The notes under the pieces: generated by a model
Seen by the model: the letters and a program-made list of their open reading frames with translations, nothing else
Database searches by the model: none
What the model was told of the DNA's origin: nothing
Program-made: the position numbers and the translations under genes
Shown: positions 12,162 through 20,952 of the stretch, piece after piece
Position numbering within the stretch: position 1 is the first letter of the stretch
Layout: each line of letters opens with the position of its first letter
Assembly (NCBI GenBank): GCA_028583605.1
Contig: CM053326.1
Coordinates: 33,200,431 to 33,264,430, forward strand
DNA: 64,000 bases
DNA from: Dastarcus helophoroides
Lineage: Eukaryota > Arthropoda > Insecta > Coleoptera > Bothrideridae
Reading direction: 5' to 3'

Positions 12162-12645
12162 TATAGTGTGATCCAAGAGAGTATTGAAGAAGGGTTTCTT
12201 TTTATTTGTGAATTTAAGAGAAAAAGTCGTCATTCTTTATAAAAGCTCCTGCTTGATCTCAAATCTTAAATCACTGAAAATAACATTATTTTGTTTATTT
12301 TTCATGCAGGGAGTTCAATTATTTGAAAATTTTAAGAAATGACTTATCATTATTTTTGGTAGTATCGAAAAATGTTTTCAAATGTTTTCAATTTCAAATT
12401 TTAATTAACTTTCAGTAATGTTTGCAAATGGAATAGACTGGACTCCAGTAAGGCAATCCTTTAATCGTGGGCATTATTGCACTATGGGTCTACTCTGCTT
12501 GTATGACAGTTGTTGAAGCTATTCCATAGCTTCTTCTACAGACCGCTAAGTAGCTCTACATTTAGAAATTTGTGGCTACCACAAAGAATAATTCCAAAAA
12601 CCTAAGTTAATTCCTTATTATTAACAAATCAACAATAGTATTGTA

Positions 12646-13925
12646 GTAGTTTGACAAGAAAGTAATTTCGGTTTTGTGGTATGAAAAAAACACATTTTTT
12701 TAATACAAAGAATACACTTTAATCAATTATATGTTTTGCATTTTGTTCAATGACCTTTTGCCATTTTTTTGCAGCTTCATGATTCCGCGCTCATAGAATT
12801 TCTGATCCTTCTCAGAAAAGAACTGAACCAAGCGCGATTTGGGGTCATCATCATTTGGGAAATTTTTACCATTCATATGGTTCTGCAAACTACAAAATAA
12901 ATGTAATCAGATGGTGCTAGGTCAGGGCTGTATTGGGGATGCGACATCACTTCCCAATCAAGCTCCAATAGTCCACGAGTTACCAAAGATGTGTGAGGCC
13001 GAGCATTGTCGTGGTGGAACACAATTCCTTTCCGATTTGCCAATTCTGGCCTTTTTTCTTTGGTTGCTTCATCCAGTTTCATTAGCTGTGGGCATTAAAC
13101 ATCTGAATTGATTGTCTGGTTCCTTGGAATCAGCTCAACACACACAACTCCATTATAATTCCACCAAATGGACAGTATGATTTTTTTGGATACAATTCAG
13201 CTTTTGATGTGGTTTGTGCTGGTTCATCGTGCTTGGACCATGATCGTTTTCGAATGGTGTTCCCGTGGGTGACCCATTTTTTATCACCAGTGATGATTCT
13301 TTTCAAGAAGAAATCACTTTCATTGCGCCGAAGATGCGTATCGCAAATATTGATTATTTGTGTCAAATGAATATCTTTCAATTTATGCGAAGCCCAAATA
13401 TCGAGCTTTTCAACGAATTCAAGACATTTTAAGTGGTTCTCAATGATTGTGTGTGATACATTTAACCTCACAAAAATCTCTCTAACAGTTATATGACGAT
13501 CCTCTTTAATAAAGGCATTAATTTGATTATTATCAACTTAAGTAGATTGACCAGAACGTTGGTCATCTTTGAGTGAAAAATCTCCAGAACGGAATTTTTT
13601 AAACCAATTCGGACAAGTGCGTTCTATTATGCAATCACCACCATAAACTTCACATATTTCTTTATGAGCCTCTGCAGCTTTCCGTCCTTTACGGAAATAA
13701 AAAAGTAAAATAGGCCAAAGTTGTTCATTTTTGCACTCCATATTAAAATTGACCCTCAACTATCACCAACAAATAAAATATCTCACCACGTGCTTCAAAA
13801 TGAACCCTGATCTGTCTGATATCAAATGTCAAAACGTAAAAAACATTATCCACAGAATTCGTTCAAAAAAATTTAAATGACGCTGTCTATGTGAAAAAAA
13901 CATAATTATTTTCTTGCCAACCCAA
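12646..13925 (-). mobile_element. Full-length mariner transposon, mellifera-like
   Basis: The 1280-bp element lies between TA dinucleotides (12644-12645 and 13926-13927). The right end, read inward, is TTGGGTTGGCAAGAAAATAA; the left end is a diverged match, TTTGACAAGAAAGTAATTT. Length, TA target and terminal sequence fit Tc1/mariner mariners of the mellifera group. The transposase is inactivated by several stops, so the copy is fossil. It sits inside an older inverted-repeat element. Confidence 0.92.
12780..13759 (-). pseudogene. Mariner transposase, inactivated
   Basis: The reading starts at 13759 and shows the N-terminal DNA-binding region (LLFYFRKGRKAAEAHKEIC, then WFKKFRSGDFSLKDD). After an in-frame stop at about 13535 the same frame resumes with HLKCLEFVEKLDIW and ITGDKKW, which holds the first catalytic Asp. 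After further stops near 13100 come GIVFHHDNARPH (second Asp) and SPDLAPSDY (third Asp). The last two Asp are separated by 33 residues rather than the usual 34, because one codon is lost after VTR. The family enzyme is about 345 residues and cuts and pastes at TA. The end beyond 12873 is frameshifted. Confidence 0.92.
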
Positions 13926-14448
13926 TATTTGTTTTGGTAGGTATCATCACCAAGATGATTTTTTTCAATTCCTATCTCAGTAATCCATTTTTTATTCTCC
14001 AGACAGCATATAAAATTCAGTGGCGTCACAAATTACGGTTGGGAACATTTGTAATTTTTTTAGTGTATACTTTCAAAGGGTCATTTATTAGGTTGAAGTT
14101 GGGTATGCCAAACTGACGAGATCTAACAAGATCGAAACTGGTATTCATTTTCCAAACCCTGAATTTGATAAATCAAACCTATCGGTCTGTGCCTTAGAAT
14201 TCAGAAAATAAAACTACAGATACGAAGAAATGTCTAGAAAATTATAAAGAGAGGAAAAATTTGTACAGAAGCAGGTGGTAATACCTTTAAATGTTGAGGT
14301 TTTAGTTTAATTACTTATTGTTATTATCAAATAGTTTTTTATTTTCTTGCGTCTAACTTTAATTTGTACCCCGTTTTGCTTCATTTTTAGAAAAGTAACC
14401 AAAATTTCGTTTTTGAGCATTTTATGTCATTACAAACTACATTTCTTA
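13926..14448. other. Interior of the inverted-repeat element
   Basis: Mixed-composition DNA between the mariner right end and the right arm of the host element. Short frames on both strands show no family resemblance. Confidence 0.4.
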
Positions 14449-14765
14449 GTAACAATTTTCGATACCGCTAAAAATAACAACAATTTACTTTTGGCCATTT
14501 TTTTAAATATAAATAATTGAACTCCCTGTACAAAAAATCTCAAAAAAAATGTCATTTTTTGGTGATTTAAGATCAAGCAGCAGTTTTTACAAGAAATGAT
14601 TTTTTTCATAAACCCACAAATAAAAAGAAATCCCCCTTCAGTGCTCCAACGTATCAACTATAGCATGTGTACCTCGCGGTAAACGCACATTTCCGGACTT
14701 CGATGTTTGTAAGCCTTTGCTAACGCCTCGACCACAATTTACATTAAGGTCACAATTAGATTAAA

Positions 14766-15000
14766 AGAGTTTCGCCTCTGGTATGGTGGACATACTGAGT
14801 TACCGTGCTCTTCTGTCTAAACTTTCTTATCATTTGTACCAATTTTCAATTCAGAAGAGTTTGGCCTCTGTTTTATTTTTCATTTATTGTTTCTTTGTTC
14901 CTGAAGAAGCCCCCTACGATGGTGAGCGAAACGTCGAACACTTTTAGTAGTTCTTTGACACGGTCCAATCCCGGAAGAAGTATATCCTGTATTAAATTAA
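14766..15000 (+). repeat. Penelope-type terminal repeat fragment, copy 1
   Basis: Contains AAGAGTTTCGCCTCTGGTAT, then GGACATACTGAGTTACCGTG, a T-rich stretch, and the hammerhead-like motif at 14896-14940, followed by CACTTTTAGTAGTTCTTTGA and ACGGTCCAATCCCGGAAG. The same block recurs at 16505-16790. Penelope-like retroelements are known to carry minimal hammerhead motifs in their terminal repeats, which is why I favour that origin. No Penelope reverse transcriptase or GIY-YIG endonuclease is present nearby. Confidence 0.5.
14896..14940 (+). ncRNA. Hammerhead-like ribozyme motif
   Basis: UGUUC (14896-14900), CUGAAGA (14901-14907), an imperfect GC-rich hairpin (14909-14927), GAAA with C before it, the self-complementary ACGU followed by C, giving a GUC cleavage triplet, then GAACA. 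UGUUC and GAACA are perfect complements (stem I, 5 bp). Stem III would be only two pairs with no loop, which in such minimal motifs implies action as a dimer. One extra A lies between the core and stem II. All conserved core bases are present. Confidence 0.55.
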
Positions 15001-15213
15001 AGTTTTAAATTGAAATTGAAATTTAAGAATGTAAGAACAATTTATGTTTAAGCCAAAAATTTTGTGAAGGAAATAAAAATGTCTAAAAAAAACTAAAAAT
15101 TTGTAAAGTATCCTTTTTTTTTTAAATTTCATGTTTAATATTAAAATATTTGGATAATTGCAGAGACTAAAATTTTTCAATTTTGAGAGAAGCTGAAATT
15201 TCGAAAAAAATAT

Positions 15214-15544
15214 TGTTGCACGTTATTCGAATGATTACACTTGTGAATTTTACCATTTTATTTCTAAACGGAACTCGAAACAACAATTGTATGTCACTAA
15301 CGCTGTTTAATTAACTTCTAATCTAACTACACTGATTAACTGACTAACTCGAGGAAAAGGCGACCGCCTTATATGGTTTTCGCTTCAGGGTTCTAGAAAA
15401 ATCCAGCAGATAAGGCTTATCGTTTGCCGAAATTTCTGGAACGCTTATCTGCCGTTTGCTCCATTATCGCGGCCGCTTTCCCTTATCAGACCTTTCTAGA
15501 AAATTTTCTTAAGTACTAAATTCTATAATTTACATTTCGTTACA
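15214..15544 (+). mobile_element. Solo LTR, copy 1
   Basis: A 331-bp unit starting TGTTGCACG and ending CGTTACA, flanked by the 4-bp duplication ATAT (15210-15213 and 15545-15548). A TATA-like CCGCCTTATATGG lies near 15365, followed by a conserved core with AGATAAGGCTTATCG and ATCGCGGCCGCTTTCCC, both shared with copy 2 at 27632-28000. No internal retrotransposon sequence is attached, so it is a solo LTR left by recombination. An ATAT target and TG...CA ends suit a Ty3/Gypsy-type element. Confidence 0.8.
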
Positions 15545-15577
15545 ATATGTATTTATGAATTTACGCATAGGGATGGA

Positions 15578-15634
15578 TTCGACACAAGCCGGATGTGGCC
15601 CGCAGGCCGCTGTTGCCCATCGCTGGTCTAGGAG
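15578..15634 (-). mobile_element. hAT-like terminal fragment
   Basis: Read on the minus strand from 15634 it gives CAGCGATGGGCAAC, then GCGGCCTGCGGGCCACATCC. This closely resembles the GC-rich ends typical of ancient animal hAT transposons. No partner end or 8-bp target duplication is found in the window, so this is a relic. Confidence 0.5.
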
Positions 15635-16500
15635 GTTATTCCCCAATAAATAAAATTCTTACTGTAAACAATGTTAACAGTATACATCAAAAAACAATCA
15701 AAAGATTAGGACCTTTTAAGAGGGATTATTCCTATGCGCTCCAGTTGTAACGTCACCTTGATACATAATACTTCTGAAAATGGCAGGTATTAGGTACTAA
15801 ACTTGGGTCTTGAAAATGGGAGATTATAACATCGGTAGCTAAAATAGACCTGTAAAAATATATCGCTTACAGACGTCTGCCTTGAAAAGGATGTTTATTT
15901 TGCAGACAATGACTTGTCGCGTTTTTATCGCCAGTTTTACAATAGACAAAGAAACAGAAAAAATCCTAACACATTTTTGCAGGTTGAACTTCAACCTTTA
16001 ACACTATTGCTGTATTCACTGTATTAGATTAAATTTATATTGTGCATATTCTCTATCCTGTATACATTTTCCTAATTCCTTACATCGTATACATTATTGT
16101 TTTCTCAACATTCCATTGAATCTTTGCTTTTTTCTTAAAATTATGATCTGGAATTTGAACTTTAAACTTGCTTTGAAACTTCAACCTTACCCCCGAAATT
16201 TTATCTTTTTTCTTGAAAATTCAAGTTCCATTTCATTTTTTTTATAAATATCGACTTACACGTATCTCTCAAAAATTGGCACTGAATATTTAACAATATT
16301 TTTTTGTAATAAATAACTAACTTTAGGCTTATATTATTTACCTTAATTAAAAACTTCTACAATTCTGAAATAGAGTCGTATAAGCTTTTACACCTCTCAG
16401 CACTGCGACCCATTAGGATCTTTTGGGCGGAGTCTAATTTTTTAATAACAGTCCAAGATGCTTAGATTGTTTACATACATTACAGGATACCAGAGAGGAT
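15635..16500. other. No gene recognised
   Basis: Mixed unique and A/T-rich sequence. I see no open frame with family resemblance, no RNA gene and no transposon ends apart from the flanking elements. Confidence 0.3.
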
Positions 16501-16504
16501 ACCT

Positions 16505-16790
16505 GGTATGGAGGACATACTGAGTTACCGTGCTCTTCTGTCTAAACTTTCTTATCCTTTGTACCAATTTTCAATTCAGAAGAGTTTCGCCTCTGGTATG
16601 GTGGACATACTGAGTTACCGTGCTCTGATGTTTTGAAATTGGCCTTTTCATTCTTTCATTTTTGCATATTCCCTCATATCCCTCTTTTCATTCTTTCTTT
16701 TCTTTGTTCCTGAAGTGGGCGAAACGTCGAACACTTTTAGTAGTTCTTTGACACGGTCCAATCCCGGAAGAAGTATATCCTGTACTGACT
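16505..16790 (+). repeat. Penelope-type terminal repeat fragment, copy 2
   Basis: GGACATACTGAGTTACCGTG occurs twice about 90 bp apart (about 16512 and 16602), a partial tandem arrangement also hinted at in copy 1. Near 16705-16733 the hammerhead-like motif is present but its stem II has collapsed: CUGAAG runs directly into UGGGC and GAAACGUC. The stem I halves UGUUC and GAACA are still intact. The block ends at TATATCCTGTACTGACT, beside the LINE fragment that follows. Confidence 0.55.
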
Positions 16791-16799
16791 CTGGCCGTG

Positions 16800-17380
16800 G
16801 AAGCCTTCGTTATCGTTTACATACATAGTCTATTATCTTTTTAGGAGCTGTTTCTCTTATTTCTTGGGATGTCAGGGTCACCCTTTCAAGAAATTTGAGC
16901 TTTTTACAGAACTGGGCCATGCATTCGCATAGCAGGTGTTCTGTTGCTTCTGTTGCTACATTACAGAATTCGCAGCTTTCATCATCCACTTTTCCCATCT
17001 TCTTAAGGTGATACTTTACTGGGAAGTGTCCTGTGAAAAGTCCCGTTATTATTCTTAAGTCGTCCTTGTTCAGTTCGAGAAGCTACTCAGACTTCTTTTT
17101 TGAGAAAGTGATGATGTTTTTTGACTGTCTTAGGCCTGAAGTTTTCCTCCAGTATGACAGCCTTTGGTTTGTCTGCCAAATATCTATTTCATCTTTTACG
17201 TGGCTTTTTGTAAGACTACAGTATAGGTCTGGGGCGAAGAGAGATGTGATTGAGGCCTCCTTTGTGGGTCTATCTGCCTCTTGTTTCCCTTCTATAACTT
17301 GATGTCCTGAAACCCACATCAAAATTACTTTGTTGTTTGCAGCCAGTTGCTTCAGGAATTCTTTGCATTCCCAGGCTAAT
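16800..17380 (-). pseudogene. LINE 3' fragment: RNase H end and cysteine motif
   Basis: A minus-strand frame (17083-17322, extending upstream to about 17375) contains MMWVSGHQVIEGKQEADRPT, the end of an RNase H domain as found in I, R1 and Loa-type LINEs (family pattern WV-GH-G--GNE-AD). A second frame (16810-16998) has CEFCNVATEATEHLLCEC, matching the C-terminal CX2CX7HX3C zinc-binding motif of those ORF2 proteins. Order and orientation agree with one 5'-truncated, frameshifted ORF2 tail. The catalytic Asp of the shown motif is present (EAD), but most of RNase H and all of RT are missing. Confidence 0.75.
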
Positions 17381-17572
17381 TAACAGCTTAGAAACTGACA
17401 ATATTATAAGCTTTAACTAAATAAAGGGGTCCATGCTGTTCAACGAAGCACAATCACAATTTTCTGCTAATATCAAGCGTCAGGATTTGGTCGGCTTAAA
17501 CATCAAAATAACGTACTTTTCTGAAAATTCTACGCACTAATTGTCTTGTTTTCTATTGGCACCCTACATCAT

Positions 17573-17933
17573 ACACTGTACGAGATACAAGTGTTCAAAA
17601 ATCTTCAATTGGGCGGGCTTGAGTTAAATTAGGAGGATTATCATTTCGAGGATCAAACGGTGTGTTGTTTTGACTAAACTAAGTTTGTGTCCTTTGAAAT
17701 AACGACGGAATGCCAAACAACCCCAAACTTTACACTTTACATCATGTCAAACCTGATGATCGTGTACAAAAGCAAATTACGACAGACATTTTTTAATCTA
17801 TCCCCCACTTGTTGCCCCTTTTTTTCGCCCTTTGCTAACCCTTTGTTCCGTGAAACTGTAATCTCCCTATTTTCCCCCCTATTTGAGTCAGGCCCATTCA
17901 GTTGACGCTTTTTGAGTATTTTTGTCTCTAAAA
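17573..17933. other. Unassigned interior between arm and LINE
   Basis: Mixed sequence; open frames on both strands (for example 17687-17905 plus) have no recognisable product. It may be the remaining core of the inverted-repeat element or unaligned 5' LINE sequence. Confidence 0.25.
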
Positions 17934-18044
17934 CTAGCCTTAATATTTGCTGAAAACTCCAATATTGATTCTCGAAACGCAGAACTTCCTTGCGTTGTTC
18001 CTTATCTCTCCGTAACCTTCGATTAACTACAGACGAAGTATCCA

Positions 18045-18483
18045 AACGCTGAGATCCTCTTTCTTGGTGACTTCAACGTACACAACATCCCTTGGTTAAA
18101 ATTTTCTTCCCGAACTGACGACGCGGAAAGGGTGGCAGAGACTTTCGCCATCACTATCGCAATTGATTGAGGAACCTACAAGAATTCCTGAGGTAGATAC
18201 CCATCCACCTAATCAACTCGACCATTTTCTTACAAATTCGCCAGATTCGTATAAAATTTCTGTGACATCGCCGCTTGGAAATTCCGATCACAAGCTTGTT
18301 GAAGCTCGCTGGCTTCAAATACCTCCTTCTCAGACACAGCCCCGTAGAGTTTGGCACTTTAACTCTGCAAACTGGGAAGAATTAAGAGACTTTTGCATCT
18401 TTCCCATGGCAAGGAGTCCTTTAACTCAGACAACCCTTCCTCAGTTGCCGAATCCATCACTGAAACTATCCTGGTTGGTATGA
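18045..18483 (+). pseudogene. LINE endonuclease C-terminal fragment (copy 1)
   Basis: EILFLGDFNVHNIPWL is encoded at about 18046-18093, matching the GDFN-H---W motif of the LINE apurinic-type endonuclease. After a stop near 18170 the frame reads LDHFLTNSPDSYKISV and SDHKLVEARW, the conserved TS/GNSDH motif with the catalytic His. This domain nicks target DNA to prime reverse transcription. The N-terminal half of the endonuclease is absent, and the part after residue 80 of the 18163 frame drifts out of register. Confidence 0.75.
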
Positions 18484-18845
18484 AATGCTCAATTCCCCAT
18501 TCCCAAAAGAAGTCTGCCTTTAGAAAACCTAGGTTCGGCAAAAAATGTGCTCGGGCTGTCTTGCGCAAAAATCGCGCATATCGTATTTGGAAAAATAATT
18601 CCTCAGTCAAGACTCGGACCACCTTTGTAAATGCACGAAATTTTTGTAAACAGGTTATTAAAGAGGCAAAAAGTGATTTCGATCGTAAAGTGCGCCAGAG
18701 GCTTATCAACTGTCCGAACGGTTCCAGGTCCTTTTGGGGATTTGGAAAGTCGATCGGAAAGAATTTTACATCTTCAAATTTTCCACTTTTATTTGATGAC
18801 AACCAAATTGTTCACACTCTCTTACAACAAAGGTGTATTTCCTAA
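18393..18845 (+). pseudogene. LINE linker between endonuclease and RT (copy 1)
   Basis: A basic stretch with RFGKKCARAVLRKNRAYRIW and KQVIKEAKSDFDRKVRQRL, typical of the region joining endonuclease and RT in CR1/Jockey-type ORF2 (K--W--YK-AR type), followed by SRSFWGFGKSIGK. The frame then runs into the deletion at about 18803, where it joins sequence that belongs about 255 bp further on. Confidence 0.65.
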
Positions 18846-19534
18846 TATCTGGAAATCTGCTAGGATGCAGCCTGTCCCTAAAAAGGGAAAAAGGAACCTG
18901 GCTAACAACTATTGCCCTATATTTTTGTTACCCGTTATATCTAAAGTTATGGAAAAGCTTATCAACATCGAGATTCTCAAATATCTGGAGGAAAATGGAA
19001 TCATCTCGGACAGGCAATACGGTTTTAGACAACAACGTTCCACTGACGATCTACTGACGTATGTTATTCATATCTGTAACTCAGCTATGGAAAAACATGG
19101 TGAGGCTAGGATTCTGGTATTGGATATCTCAAAAGCCTTCGACAGAGTCTGCCACTGATCTCTTCTCGTCAAATTAACATTTTATGGTCTTCCTTTTGGA
19201 CTGTCATTTGATATCCAATTTTCTCGTTGACAGATTTCTTCAAGTCGTCGTCGATGGAATCTCATCCGAGACATTTCCGATTAATTCTGGGGTGCCTCAG
19301 GGGTCAGTCCTATCTCCTATTCTATTTCTGCTACACATAAACGATCTATTAACTTCAACTTCCAATCTGATATACAGCTACGCAGATGATAGTAGCCTTG
19401 TGTCATCTTTTTTCTTCGACAAACCATTATCTATCGCTGCTTCAGATCAACTGAGGGAACAGCAGATACAGACGATTAATCGGAATCTCGAAATTATTCA
19501 AAGCTTCAAAAACTTGGGCCGCGATTTTCTCTAA
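18790..19534 (+). pseudogene. LINE reverse transcriptase (copy 1), broken
   Basis: The first part (in the 18631-19158 frame) has GVFPNIWKSARMQPVPKKGK, ANNYCPIFLLPVISKVMEKL, SDRQYGFRQQRSTDDLL and VLDISKAFDRV, i.e. RT fingers and the first catalytic Asp. A CGA-to-TGA stop ends it at 19158. After a small deletion the 19184-19534 frame continues with GVPQGSVLSPILFLLHINDL and YSYADDSSL, with the YADD catalytic box at residues 66-69. The enzyme copies element RNA at the nicked target. All catalytic Asp are present, but the protein cannot be read through. Confidence 0.9.
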
Positions 19535-20019
19535 GAAAACATCAAGGCATCATGCAACAAACATACGAATGGACGGTAAAATCCTTCCGATGGGATCTAA
19601 TCTATCTACCCTAGAAGTGATTGCGAGCACTAACTCTCTTGGGACGATCATGTGCGCGCCATTGCCAAATCCACCTCTCAGAAGCTAGGTTTTCTTTTTA
19701 GAGCTCAAAAGTACTTCACATCTCATCAGCTATTAACACTATACAAAGCTCAAGTTAGGCCAACACTAGAATACTCTCAGGTTTGGAGTTCAGCCCCAAA
19801 ACACACTTTAGCTCTCTTGGATTCTATTAAAAGAAGAGCGATTCGCCTAATTGATGACGAGAGTCTGACCGATTCTCTTGAAGCACTAGAGCACAGGCGT
19901 ATGGTTTGTGACTTGTCTCTTTCCTACAAGTATTTTCATGGAAGATGTTCGCAGGAACTAATAGGATTGATCTCCCCAAGGGCAAGATTCTTGAAGCGTA
20001 CTAGACAGTACAGACACTG
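19535..20019 (+). pseudogene. LINE C-terminal region, first tandem unit (copy 1)
   Basis: Contains the RT thumb and connection: AIAKSTSQKLGFLFRAQKYF, HQLLTLYKAQVRPTLEYSQV and the region through DLSLSYKYFHGRCSQELIGL. The unit begins after a small deletion at about 19500 that removes the EWGKNNLVDF-coding bases, and it breaks off at about 20019 in the middle of the C-terminal domain, where a second unit starts. Confidence 0.8.
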
Positions 20020-20790
20020 GAATGGGGTAAGAACAATTTGGTCGACTTCAACGCTTCAAAAACTCAGGCCGCGGTTTTCTCTAAGAAAATATCAAGGGAT
20101 AATGCAACAAACATACTAATGGACGGTAAAATTCTTCCCATGGGATCTAATCTATCTATCCTAGGAGTGAATGCGAACACTAACTTCTCTTGGGACGATA
20201 ATGTGAACGCCATTGCCAAATCCGCCTCTCAGAGGCTAGGCGTTCTTTTTAGAGCACATCTCATTACTTACACTATACAAGGCTCAAGTTTGGCCAACAC
20301 TAGAATACTGTTGTCATCTTTGGAGTTCAGCTTAAAACACACTTTAGCTCTCTTGGATTCAATTCAAAGAGCGATTCGCCTAACTGATGGCGAGAGTTTG
20401 ACCGGGGCTCTAGTGTTTCGAAAAAATACTCGAGAGCCCCGGCGTATGGTTGGTGACTTGTCTCTTTTTTACAAGTACTGTCATGGATGATGCTCGCAGG
20501 AACTAATAGGATTGATCCCCCCAAGGGCAAGATTCTTGAGGCATACAAGACAGTCGGAGACAGCAAATTTCTGTGCAGTCCAGCTTGACACAGTAAGGAC
20601 TTCTGCCGGAGACTCTTTTTTATATAGAACTTCCAAGCTGTGGAACTCGTTACCGAAAGGAATTTTCCCCAACAATTACAACCTATCCTTGTTTAAGTAG
20701 GCTGTTCATAGCCGTCTATCCTTGTTTCTGCATCCTACTCGCAGTGCTTTGATGGCATAATGGGGTCGCCCTTTGCGAGTGGATTAAACC
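20020..20790 (+). pseudogene. LINE C-terminal region, second tandem unit (copy 1)
   Basis: Restarts at the WNGVRTIWST-equivalent bases and gives FNASKTQAAVFSKKISRDNA, ILMDGKILPMGSNLSILGVN and a shortened thumb, then FYKYCHG, a stop, and the terminal TSKLWNSLPKGIFPNNYNLS. It ends with the 3' UTR and poly(A) at 20800. It differs from the first unit at many positions, so the two probably derive from different element copies or an old duplication. Confidence 0.8.
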
Positions 20791-20952
20791 TAAAAAAAAT
20801 ATGATGGAAGATGACAAACAAAAACAAAGAGCAAATAATGCGTAGAATTTTCAAAAAGATATGCCTAGTTGATGTTAATGTTTAAGTTGCCCAAAACCTA
20901 ATGAGTCACGTTCGTAGAAAATTGCTCCCCATTGAACAGCACATGCCCATTC

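Larger units (their letters stand above)
12162..14663. mobile_element. Long-inverted-repeat DNA element interrupted by mariner
   Basis: The left arm (12162-12376) and right arm (14449-14663) are inverted copies of each other over about 215 bp. Shared blocks include TTTCTTTTTATTTGTG, CTGCTTGATC, AGGGAGTTCAATTATTT and GTATCGAAAA. Without the mariner the element would be about 1.2 kb. No transposase of its own is recognised, so it looks non-autonomous. The arms differ at many positions, so the element is old and predates the mariner insertion. Confidence 0.75.
17934..20800 (+). mobile_element. Rearranged LINE copy 1 (CR1/Jockey-like, no RNase H)
   Basis: A non-LTR retrotransposon with an endonuclease tail, reverse transcriptase and C-terminal region, ending in TAAAAAAAAT. 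Compared with copy 3, about 255 bp are missing at 18803, and a roughly 50-bp piece of that missing interval (GATTCTCGAAACGCAGAACT and bases before it) sits upstream at 17934-17990. The 3' region is present twice in tandem (about 19500-20020 and 20020-20790). Many stops and frameshifts make it defective. Copies 2 and 3 lie at 46.4-47.8 and 52.7-54.7 kb. Confidence 0.85.
17424..20952. mobile_element. Inverted-repeat element interrupted by LINE copy 1
   Basis: The left arm (17424-17572) and right arm (20801-20952) are inverted copies. Outer ends share ATGCTGTTCAA against TTGAACAGCA; inside, GCGTAGAATTTTC and TTGATGTT recur, and the match runs inward to CATCATA. The LINE poly(A) end at 20800 touches the inner edge of the right arm. 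Without it the element would be a few hundred bases. No transposase is seen. Confidence 0.65.

Noticed and set aside
18359..18802. 147-codon minus frame
   Set aside because: Antisense shadow of the LINE linker region, which is recognisable on the plus strand.
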